Shown here: positions 1-5,220 of the stretch, piece after piece
Layout: every line of letters starts with the position of its first letter
How positions within the stretch are numbered: position 1 is the first letter of the stretch
Assembly (NCBI GenBank): GCA_019237175.1
Contig: JAFAHP010000381.1
Location: forward strand, 1 to 7,342
Reading direction: 5' to 3'
Length of the DNA: 7,342 nucleotides
Source: Alphaproteobacteria bacterium
GTDB lineage: Bacteria > Pseudomonadota > Alphaproteobacteria > ATCC43930 > CGMCC-115725
Notes under the pieces: generated by a model
Seen by the model: only the letters and a program-made list of their open reading frames with translations
Database searches by the model: none
Told to the model about the DNA's origin: nothing
Translations under genes and position numbers: made by a program

Positions 1-583
1 CCAACACCTCCGGCACCAGCCGACCTTGCCACAGTTGCGGGCGGGTGTATTGCGGGTATTCCAAGAGGCCGTCGGCAAAGCTCTCTTCGTGCAGCGCCTG
101 GCGGTCGCCGACCACACCCGGCAGCAATCGCACGCACGCATCGAGCAGCACAATCGCGGCCGGTTCGCCGCCGGACAAGATAAAATCGCCGAGGCTCAAC
201 TCCTCGATCCCGCGCGCTTGGATAATCCGCTCGTCAACCCCTTCGAAACGGCCACAGATCAGGGTCGCGCCCGGCCCGGCGGCGAGTTCGTTCACCCGCT
301 GTTGATCGAGCCGGCGGCCGCGCGGCGACAGCAGTATCAACGGCCCGGTTCCGCCGGCGCCGGCAACCGCAGCATCGAGCACGTCCGGGCGCATCACCAT
401 TCCGGGTCCGCCGCCATACGGCGCATCGTCCACCGAGCGGTGCCGGTCATGCGCGAAGGTGCGGATGTCGACCGTGTCGAGCCGCCAAATCCCGCCCTCC
501 AAGGCCTTGCCGGCAAGCGAATAGGCGAGCGGTCCCGGCAGCATTTCAGGAAAGATCGTCAGGACTGTCGCCCGCCAGATCAT
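1..583 (-). CDS. trmD: tRNA (guanine37-N1)-methyltransferase TrmD, 3' end outside the window
   Basis: TrmD transfers a methyl group from S-adenosylmethionine to N1 of G37 in tRNAs with G at position 36, which prevents +1 frameshifting. It acts as a cytoplasmic SPOUT-fold dimer. The first 194 codons are visible, starting MIWRATVLTIFPEM. Family blocks appear in order: HDRHRSVDDAPYGGGPGM (residues about 45-62), LSPRGRRLDQ (85-94), CGRFEGVDERI (111-120), SLGDFILSGGEPAA (130-143, the trefoil-knot SAM site) and EESFADGLLEYPQYTRP (166-182). The position matching the catalytic Asp169 of E. coli TrmD appears to be Glu (EESF); I recall this form from other alphaproteobacteria, so I do not treat it as a defect. 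The ATG overlaps the rimM TGA as ATGA, implying translational coupling. A purine-rich AGAAGG lies about 10 nt upstream. The family's usual 230-250 residues suggest roughly 40-55 are missing beyond position 1. Confidence 0.97.
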   Translation of the reverse strand, partial: MIWRATVLTIFPEMLPGPLAYSLAGKALEGGIWRLDTVDIRTFAHDRHRSVDDAPYGGGPGMVMRPDVLDAAVAGAGGTGPLILLSPRGRRLDQQRVNELAAGPGATLICGRFEGVDERIIQARGIEELSLGDFILSGGEPAAIVLLDACVRLLPGVVGDRQALHEESFADGLLEYPQYTRPQLWQGRLVPEVL

Positions 584-1248
584 ACCGGTTGCACCTTCTT
601 CTCCCTCGCCCCCTTGGGGGAGAGGGCCGGGGTGAGGGGGTTATCCGGACGGACCTGTGCGGCAACTCCCCCCCTCACCCTCCCCTCTCCCCCCAGAGGT
701 GGGAGAGGGTCTTGTTTGACGGGCTCGAGCAAACCTTGCGGAGGATCGATGACAATCCGCCCGCTTTCGAGGTCGATCAGCGGAACGACGGCGCGGGTAA
801 ACGGCACGATGATCGGCGCCGCACCCTGGCGTTCGATTTCGATGGTGTCGCCGGCGCCAAAATCATGGATCGCGCGCACCCGGCCGAGCCGCGTTCCGTC
901 CATCAGCACGGCTTCGAGCCCCATCAGATCGGCGTGATAATATTCGTCCTCCTCGGGTGGCGGCAGCACCGCGCGCGGCAGATAAAGACGCAGCCCGCGC
1001 AATGCTTCGGCCCGGTTGCGATCGTCGACACCCGAAAATCGCCCGATCACCACACCCTTGGCGGCACCCAGCAGCCGCAATTCCAACCATCGGGTTCCGC
1101 TCTGATTGCCGAGCGGTCCGTAAGCAGCCACATCCTCGGGGCGGGCGGTAAAGCTTTTAATGCGAACCGCACCGGTAACCCCGTGCGGGCCGGTGACGAC
1201 ACCGACGCAAACCATGCGGTTTCGTGCGGCCAGAGCAGACTTGTGCAC
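580..1248 (-). CDS. rimM: 16S rRNA processing / 30S maturation protein RimM with repeat-encoded C-terminal extension
   Basis: RimM binds ribosomal protein uS19 and helps mature the 30S head domain. The N-terminal RimM barrel starts at VCVGVVTGPHGVTGAVRIKS (residues 13-32). The interdomain motif EYYHADLMGLEAV (102-114) leads into the PRC-barrel, which closes with VPLIDLESGRIVIDPPQGLLEP (155-176). The family normally ends about here, at 165-185 residues. In this copy residues 180-218 are encoded by a palindromic repeat element and are rich in Pro, Gly and Arg, followed by VQPV and a TGA that overlaps the trmD ATG. I chose GTG at 1248, which has a weak GGA upstream. ATG at 1215, directly before VCVG, is the main alternative. 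The frame is open upstream to an ATG at 1476, but that stretch is repeat-derived and lacks RimM homology. Third gene of the ffh-rpsP-rimM-trmD cluster. Confidence 0.93.
   Translation of the reverse strand: MHKSALAARNRMVCVGVVTGPHGVTGAVRIKSFTARPEDVAAYGPLGNQSGTRWLELRLLGAAKGVVIGRFSGVDDRNRAEALRGLRLYLPRAVLPPPEEDEYYHADLMGLEAVLMDGTRLGRVRAIHDFGAGDTIEIERQGAAPIIVPFTRAVVPLIDLESGRIVIDPPQGLLEPVKQDPLPPLGGEGRVRGGVAAQVRPDNPLTPALSPKGAREKKVQPV
598..711. repeat. Double-hairpin palindromic element inside the 3' end of rimM
   Basis: Two C/G-rich half-elements face each other around a spacer of about 27 nt (641-667). The right half holds a perfect 9-bp stem, CCCTCTCCC (683-691) with GGGAGAGGG (701-709), and a 9-nt loop. 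The left half (603-626) is a similar but imperfect stem. The halves are also inverted copies of one another: about 612-640 pairs with about 670-697, with a few mismatches and a one-base gap. Elements of this look (CCCTCTCCCC...GGGGAGAGGG...GGGTGAGGG) are dispersed in many proteobacterial genomes. Read on the minus strand it stays open in the rimM frame, giving DPLPPLGGEGRVRGG and PLTPALSPKGAREKK. Insertion by mobilisation is inferred from structure and from the excess length of RimM. Confidence 0.85.
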
Positions 1249-1317
1249 CTTTCCAGCCGGCCCTGGCGGGGCCTCCTCGGAGTTCGTAAAACAATTCCTT
1301 TTGCGATCATTTGTTCG

Positions 1318-1442
1318 CTTCCCCGGCGCAAGCCGGGGCCCATCGCTCCCTCGCACGAATGGTTGATCGGTTTGTGAGGCCTTGCGGTTGCTCCATCCGC
1401 GGGCGTCAGCGGACAAATGGGTCCCGGCTTTCGCTGGGAAAG
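1318..1442. repeat. Inverted pair of imperfect hairpin repeats (BIME-like) between rpsP and rimM
   Basis: Positions 1318-1343 and 1417-1442 are inverted copies of one 26-bp unit, matching at 22 of 26 positions. Each contains its own stem-loop: CCCCGGC-gcaa-GCCGGGG in the left copy and CCCGGC-tttc-GCTGGG in the right. The copies are separated by 73 bp. This layout matches the paired palindromes (bacterial interspersed mosaic elements) common in alphaproteobacterial genomes. They fill most of the 245-bp gap between rpsP and rimM. Transcribed within the operon, they could pause or stabilise RNA, but that is inference. No GTAG tetranucleotide borders them, so they differ from the REPs next to the transposase. 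Confidence 0.8.
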
Positions 1443-1493
1443 CGACGAGTGATTTGGTTCCTCGCGAGGAGACCACGCTGTTCTCCGTCGCGC

Positions 1494-1850
1494 CTAGCTC
1501 CGGGCGGCCGCCGCCGCGGTTTCACCCGCGGCCTTCAGCCGTTCCTGCGCCTTTGCCTTTGGCGCCGATTTGATCGGCGTCTCGCGGATCGGCGGCTTTT
1601 CGATGAGCCCGGCCTCGCCCAGGAAACGCGCCACCCGCTCGGTCGGCACCGCGCCCACACCCAGCCAATGTCGGACCCGCTCGGTCTTCAGGGCGACGCG
1701 GTCGGCGTGGCTGCGGTCGAGCATCGGGTTATAGGTCCCGACCCGCTCGATAAAGCGGCCGTCGCGCGGACTGTGCGAGTCGGCGACGACGATGCTGTAG
1801 TAGGGCCGCTTCTTGGCGCCGCCGCGGGCCAGACGGATCTTCAACGACAT
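1494..1850 (-). CDS. rpsP: 30S ribosomal protein bS16
   Basis: bS16 is a small-subunit protein that binds 16S rRNA in the 5' and central domains and is needed for 30S assembly. The 118-residue product begins MSLKIRLARGGAKKRPYYSIVVADS, the signature of the family, followed by SPRDGRFIERVGTYNPM (28-43) and RVRHWLGVGAVPTERVARFL (58-77). The conserved fold ends near residue 85. The Lys/Ala-rich tail (86-118) is the variable extension usual in alphaproteobacteria. ATG at 1850 is preferred because it gives the canonical MSLKIRL start with AGG 7 nt upstream; an in-frame GTG lies immediately before it at 1853. It follows ffh by only 14 nt, so the two are almost certainly cotranscribed. Confidence 0.97.
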   Translation of the reverse strand: MSLKIRLARGGAKKRPYYSIVVADSHSPRDGRFIERVGTYNPMLDRSHADRVALKTERVRHWLGVGAVPTERVARFLGEAGLIEKPPIRETPIKSAPKAKAQERLKAAGETAAAAARS

Positions 1851-1864
1851 CACATTACCTGCAG

Positions 1865-3241
1865 CTAGTGGCGAAAACCGGCATTCGGCATAAGCCCGGC
1901 CAGACCGTGCCTTGCCAGGCCCTTGGGGCCGAGCTTTTTCATCTTCTTCATCATGTCGGCCATATCCTGATACTGCTTCAGCAGCCGGTTGATCTCCGGC
2001 ACCGAGGTGCCGGAGCCGCTCGCGATGCGCCGGCGCCGCGAGCCATTCAGCAATTTCGGATTGCGCCGCTCGCTGTTGGTCATCGATGAGATGATCGCTT
2101 CCTGGCGCCTGATAATGCTCTCATCGATATTGGCGTCGCCCAACTGCTTCTTGAGCTTGCCGACACCCGGCAGCAGCGACAGCATGCCGCTCATTCCCCC
2201 CATACGGCGGATCTGGCGCAACTGGCCCGCGAGATCGTCGAGATCGAAATTGCCCCTGGCCATCTTGGCCGCAAGCTTTTCGGCCTCGTCGCGATCGATC
2301 GTGTCGGCCGCCTTTTCAACCAGGCTGACGACATCGCCCATGCCCAAAATGCGCCCGGCGATACGCTCGGGATGAAACGGCTCAAGAGCGGCAATGCGCT
2401 CGCCGGTGCCGATATACACGATTGGCCTGCCGGTGATCTGGCGCATCGACAATGCAGCGCCGCCGCGGGCGTCGCCGTCGACCCGGGTCAGCACGATCCC
2501 GGTAATAGCGGCGCGCTCGCTGAACACCTGAGCGAGATTGACCGCGTCCTGACCGATCATTGCATCGGCAACGAGCAATGTCTGGTGCGGCAGCACCGCC
2601 TCGCTCACCGCCGCCACTTCGAGCATCAACTCCTCGTTGATGTGGAGCCTTCCGGCGGTATCGAAGATGACCACGTCATAACCCTGGGTGCGGCCGGTTT
2701 CGAGGGCTCGCCGCGCGATGCCGACAGGTTTTTCGCCGGCCACCACCGGTAAGCTCGCAACCCCGATCTGACGGCCGAGAACGGCAAGTTGCTCCTGCGC
2801 CGCCGGACGCTGCACATCGAGCGAAGCCAGCAGCACCTTTTTGCGGTCGCGCTGCTTCAGCCGATTGGCGATCTTGGCGGCGGTCGTCGTCTTACCCGAG
2901 CCTTGCAGCCCGACCAGCATGACCCCGACCGGCGCCGGCGCGTTAAGATCGAGCCCGGACGCGGCGGCATCGGATTCGCCGCCCAGCACGTCAACCAGGT
3001 GGTCGTGAACGATTTTGACCACCATCTGCACCGGCGTCACCGACCGCAGCACGTCCTGCCCAAGCGCCTTTTCGCGCACCGTCGCGATAAAGTCGCGGAC
3101 CACCGGCAATGCCACATCGGCTTCCAGCAAGGCGACGCGGATCTCGCGCATGGCAGAGCCGACATCGCTTTCGGTCAGCGCACCATGGCGGCGCAACCGG
3201 TCGAAGACGTCGCCGAGGCGATCGCTCAGGTTATCGAACAT
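1865..3241 (-). CDS. ffh: Signal recognition particle GTPase Ffh (SRP54)
   Basis: Ffh with 4.5S RNA forms the bacterial signal recognition particle, which delivers nascent membrane proteins to FtsY and SecYEG. The 458-residue protein has the full SRP54 layout: N domain (about 1-100, including the ALLEADVAL motif at 37-45); G domain with P-loop GLQGSGKTT (111-119), DVQRPAAQEQL (142-152), DTAGR (194-198), TRVDGDARGG (252-261, the TKxD box with Arg for Lys) and IGTGE (277-281); and a Met-rich M domain (about 325-458) with GGMSGMLSLLPGVGKL, the basic RRRRIASGSGTSVPEIN RNA-binding segment (402-418) and MADMMKKMKKLG. I chose ATG 3241 because MFDNLSDRL is the usual N-terminus and GGGAA lies 5 nt upstream. 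An in-frame ATG at 3310 would add 23 non-conserved residues. No SRP RNA gene was recognised in the window. Confidence 0.97.
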   Translation of the reverse strand: MFDNLSDRLGDVFDRLRRHGALTESDVGSAMREIRVALLEADVALPVVRDFIATVREKALGQDVLRSVTPVQMVVKIVHDHLVDVLGGESDAAASGLDLNAPAPVGVMLVGLQGSGKTTTAAKIANRLKQRDRKKVLLASLDVQRPAAQEQLAVLGRQIGVASLPVVAGEKPVGIARRALETGRTQGYDVVIFDTAGRLHINEELMLEVAAVSEAVLPHQTLLVADAMIGQDAVNLAQVFSERAAITGIVLTRVDGDARGGAALSMRQITGRPIVYIGTGERIAALEPFHPERIAGRILGMGDVVSLVEKAADTIDRDEAEKLAAKMARGNFDLDDLAGQLRQIRRMGGMSGMLSLLPGVGKLKKQLGDANIDESIIRRQEAIISSMTNSERRNPKLLNGSRRRRIASGSGTSVPEINRLLKQYQDMADMMKKMKKLGPKGLARHGLAGLMPNAGFRH

Positions 3242-3274
3242 GGATATTCCCGAAGTCACCAAACCGACAAAAAG

Positions 3275-3303
3275 CGCCAGTGCGCGATACTCGCGGACTG
3301 GCG
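3275..3303 (-). other. Hairpin upstream of ffh
   Basis: CGCCAGT (3275-3281) pairs perfectly with ACTGGCG (3297-3303). After one G-G mismatch, four more pairs (3283-3286 with 3292-3295) close a 5-nt loop. A second small stem, CCCCA/TGGGG (3305-3318), and a GCTTC/GAAGC stem (3325-3340) follow directly. The hairpin begins 33 nt upstream of the ffh ATG, so it would lie in the mRNA leader if transcription starts further right. A regulatory role is inference. No T-run follows on either strand, so it is not an intrinsic terminator. Confidence 0.5.
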
Positions 3304-3462
3304 TCCCCAAATGTGGGGTGAAGAGCTTCGCTTCGGAAGCTTCGCGACCGTAATCGCGCCTCGCCCGGATGTCAATTGCACCGGCCGGGCCAACCGAGCC
3401 GGTGACGCGAACCAGTGGCGGGGCAGCTATTCACCGCCGGCCACGACACAAATAACGCATAG

Positions 3463-3492
3463 GTTGACGAATCACCCTTTGCGTTGACAAAT
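3463..3492 (+). promoter_or_regulatory. Direct repeat GTTGACRAAT spaced 20 bp, possible regulator site
   Basis: GTTGACGAAT (3463-3472) and GTTGACAAAT (3483-3492) differ at one base and start exactly 20 bp apart, about two helical turns. They lie in the least GC-rich part of the gap between ffh and the regulator, a sensible place for a tandem operator or for overlapping -35 elements (each contains TTGACR). Function is inferred from spacing and location only. Confidence 0.3.
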
Positions 3493-3735
3493 TTCCAACA
3501 TATTAACGTCGCCCTAGACAAGTTGTGGATAGCGTTATACCGTTCGATTCGGTAAAGAGGCCTTTGGCGACTACCCGTTTAGGCGAGTGATTCGCATTCG
3601 GTCGTTGAAGCCGCTGGGATCTGAACGCCGGACAAAGAGCCGAGCGACCGGGTCGCGAGAACGGGAGGCGATACTCACGCCAGCCGGGCGGGGTCCGGCG
3701 CGGGCACCCGCGACGGGCTTGCGTGATGGGAGGAT

Positions 3736-4482
3736 ATGGTGGAGCCGAACGTCGCGGTGCTGGATCAGGCTGTCGCCGATACCCGGTCTGGTCGAGGTCT
3801 GCGCATCCTGGTCGTGTGGGCGGTGCGGTTCACACGCGAGAGTCTCGCAGAGATCCTGGAGCGCGATCCGCTGGTTGCGGTGGTTGGGCAATGCGCCAGC
3901 CTGTCCGAGGCGGTCGCCCTCAGCTCGAGCCTGAAGGCCGACGTGATCCTGCTCGACGGCCGTATCCCAGACGGTCCGGCGACGGTTCGGCGCGCTCTCG
4001 ATATTGCACCGGATCTGCGCATCATTGCGTGCTCGGTCAGGGAGACCGAGGAAGACATCATCGCGTGGGCCGAGGTGGGGGTGATCGGATATATCCCGCG
4101 AACGGCGGCACTCGCCGATTTCGTGCGGCTGATGATCGATATCCACAATGGCGAGCAGATGTCCTCGGGCCGCGTTGTCACGGGTCTGTTGCGCCGGATC
4201 GCCATGGCCGCCAGAAGACGCCCGAACCGCGATGCGGCACTCCTGCTTCCGGCCCTCACCAAGCGCGAGCGCGAGGCCGCCGAGCTGATCAGAAGCGGTC
4301 TCAGCGACAAGGAAATTGCCCGCCAGCTCAATATCAGCCTGGCGACGACAAAATCACACGTGCACAATCTCTTGGGTAAGCTCAACGTGCAGCGCCGCAG
4401 CCAGGTGGCCGAATGGTTGCGGGAATATGAGCGCCCTCCGGCCCTGGCCCCGGCGGCGGCGCCCGCTTCGCTCAACGCATAG
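3736..4482 (+). CDS. LuxR/NarL-family response regulator with atypical receiver domain
   Basis: Predicted DNA-binding transcriptional regulator of 248 residues. An N-terminal receiver-like domain spans about 22-140. A C-terminal LuxR helix-turn-helix spans about 172-229, with LTKREREAAELIRSGLSDKEIARQLNIS (174-201) and TTKSHVHNLLGKLNVQRRSQVAEWL as the recognition region. The receiver keeps the likely phospho-acceptor Asp74 (DVILLDGRIPDG), but the acidic pair after the first strand is replaced by Trp28-Ala29 (ILVVWAVRF). The conserved Thr/Ser position appears as Ser100 (ACSV), and the conserved Lys as Arg122 (GYIPRTA). Phosphorylation may therefore be weak or absent. No histidine kinase lies beside it. 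GGGAGG at 3728-3733 is 2 nt before the ATG at 3736 but 5 nt before an in-frame GTG at 3739, which may be the true start. Targets are unknown. Confidence 0.9.
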   Translation: MVEPNVAVLDQAVADTRSGRGLRILVVWAVRFTRESLAEILERDPLVAVVGQCASLSEAVALSSSLKADVILLDGRIPDGPATVRRALDIAPDLRIIACSVRETEEDIIAWAEVGVIGYIPRTAALADFVRLMIDIHNGEQMSSGRVVTGLLRRIAMAARRRPNRDAALLLPALTKREREAAELIRSGLSDKEIARQLNISLATTKSHVHNLLGKLNVQRRSQVAEWLREYERPPALAPAAAPASLNA

Positions 4483-4510
4483 CAACCGCAATATCGTTTA
4501 GAAAGATTGC

Positions 4511-4553
4511 GTAGGATGGGTTGACGCCGGCGAAAAGCCGGAGGAAACCCATC
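4511..4553 (+). repeat. GTAG-type REP hairpin downstream of the RAYT gene
   Basis: GTAG (4511-4514) stands at the foot of a hairpin with stem GATGGGTT (4515-4522) and AACCCATC (4546-4553). A 4x4 internal loop separates this from an inner stem CCGGC (4527-4531) and GCCGG (4537-4541) with loop GAAAA. A 5' GTAG followed by an imperfect stem-loop is the hallmark of REP sequences recognised by REP-associated tyrosine transposases. It sits 28 bp after the regulator's stop and overlaps the reconstructed transposase stop codon (4552-4554). Confidence 0.85.
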
Positions 4554-4588
4554 AACGCTCCCCAAAGCCGGTCGCTTCTTTCTCGGCC

Positions 4589-5086
4589 TCACCCGCCCAG
4601 CCTTCGGGATAGAGGCCGAGACGCACCATGCGATGAAAAGACGAATATGGCCAATCCTGTACTCGTCCCACATGGCCATGTTTTGACCGGATTAAAGTGA
4701 ATGTAATCAATGTGTCGCGCCAGATCTGGTTCGTCTCTGAGGGTGTGCTCCCAATAACGGCGCTGCCAAATCCGACGTTCGCCTTTTCGGGCTCGGCTGG
4801 GAGAGATCGGCTCCATTCGGCGTAACCCGCGCGAGAACGTGGCCTTGATCAGTCGCCAGCGGAGCGCAAAATCGGCTTCGCCTTGGGGCAATGTCCAAAT
4901 CGCATGCAGGTGGTCGGGCAGTACGACGATCGCGTCGACGCGAAAGGGATGCCGGAGTTTCGTATAGCGGAATGCCGAGCGTAGTGCTTGGATATGGTCG
5001 GTCAGCAAACGTAGCCGTTGGTCGGCGAGGTTCACGGTGAAGAAAAAGCTCCCTCCGAGGACAAAGTTCCGGCGATAATTCGTCAT
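4589..5086 (-). CDS. REP-associated tyrosine transposase (RAYT, Y1/IS200-like) with frameshifted C-terminus
   Basis: RAYTs are single-domain HUH nucleases related to IS200/IS605 transposases that bind and cleave REP hairpins. The 165-residue frame shows YRRNFVLGGSFFFTVNL (4-20), the metal-binding HUH motif in VLPDHLHAIWTLP (His59, His61), FALRWRLIKATFSR (73-86), RRIWQRRYWEHTLRDEPDLARHIDYIHFNPVK (104-135) and the nucleophile Tyr128. After Lys135 the frame loses similarity (TWPCGTSTG...) and ends at 4589. Removing one T from the TTTT run at 4681-4684 restores the expected family ending HGHVGRVQDWPYSSFHRMVRLG...GWAGE, with a stop at 4552-4554 and 177 residues. The catalytic core is intact, but the C-terminal segment is scrambled, so the gene may be recently inactivated or the base may be a sequencing error. 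It is flanked by inverted REPs and is convergent with the regulator gene. Confidence 0.9.
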   Translation of the reverse strand: MTNYRRNFVLGGSFFFTVNLADQRLRLLTDHIQALRSAFRYTKLRHPFRVDAIVVLPDHLHAIWTLPQGEADFALRWRLIKATFSRGLRRMEPISPSRARKGERRIWQRRYWEHTLRDEPDLARHIDYIHFNPVKTWPCGTSTGLAIFVFSSHGASRPLSRRLGG

Positions 5087-5107
5087 CAGCCGATCGTCTC
5101 ACAAAGC

Positions 5108-5138
5108 GATGGGTTTCGCGGCGCTCAACCCATCCTAC
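5108..5138 (-). repeat. GTAG-type REP hairpin upstream of the RAYT gene
   Basis: On the minus strand GTAG (5138-5135) precedes stem GATGGGTT (5134-5127), an 11-nt loop, and AACCCATC (5115-5108). It is the inverted counterpart of the element at 4511-4553: stem arms and GTAG are identical and the loops differ. It lies 22 bp upstream of the transposase ATG. Both elements have GTAG on the outside, framing the gene in the way typical of RAYT loci. Confidence 0.85.
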
Positions 5139-5157
5139 CAGCTACTTACCGAGGCTC

Positions 5158-5186
5158 GGTTCCTCCCCCGGCGCGGGGGAGGAGCC
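5158..5186. repeat. GC-rich hairpin, dispersed palindrome or transcript-end structure
   Basis: TCCTCCCCCG (5161-5170) and CGGGGGAGGA (5174-5183) form a perfect 10-bp stem with a GCG loop. It extends outward through one G-T wobble to GG/CC. It lies 34 bp beyond the stop codon of the TPR-oxygenase gene and 19 bp from the upstream REP. There is no run of T on either side, so it is not a standard intrinsic terminator, though it could protect an mRNA end. The C-rich arms resemble those of the rimM element. Confidence 0.5.
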
Positions 5187-5220
5187 ATCTAGCAATCTCA
5201 TGCGCCACGGCGCCACGCGT

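Larger units (their letters stand above)
3242..3735. other. Divergent non-coding region between ffh and the LuxR-type regulator
   Basis: No convincing gene is present in this 494-bp gap. It should contain the promoters for ffh (leftward) and the regulator (rightward). The stretch around 3440-3545 is less GC-rich and carries TTGACA at 3484-3489 and TTGACG at 3464-3469, but I could not pair either with a good -10 at 16-18 bp on the plus strand, so no promoter is called. TGTGGATAG (3524-3532) differs by one base from a DnaA box on the reverse strand; a single such site is weak evidence. Short GC-rich palindromes continue through 3640-3715. Confidence 0.6.

Noticed and set aside
26..937. Long plus-strand open frame opposite trmD and rimM
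   Set aside because: It is antisense to two clearly conserved genes and its translation resembles no family; long antisense frames are expected at this GC content.
1249..1476. N-terminal extension of RimM from an ATG at 1476
   Set aside because: The extra 76 residues are encoded by the inverted hairpin repeats and precede the conserved RimM start, so they are unlikely to be translated as part of RimM.
3242..3310. Longer Ffh start at 3310
   Set aside because: The 23 extra residues are not part of SRP54, and MFDNLSDRL at 3241 is the normal N-terminus.
2789..3487. Plus-strand open frame overlapping the ffh 5' end
   Set aside because: Antisense to the N and G domains of Ffh with no recognisable protein features.
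3523..3532. DnaA box or replication origin element
   Set aside because: One near-match nonamer without partners, AT-rich unwinding region or dnaA/dnaN context.
3515..3540. Promoter TAGACA with TTATAC for the regulator
   Set aside because: The spacer is 14 bp, too short for a standard sigma-70-type promoter, so it is not called.
3765..4679. Minus-strand frame of 304 residues opposite the regulator
   Set aside because: Ser/Arg-rich shadow of the regulator's coding strand. Its first codons overlap the frame-shifted RAYT end, whose identity is already explained.
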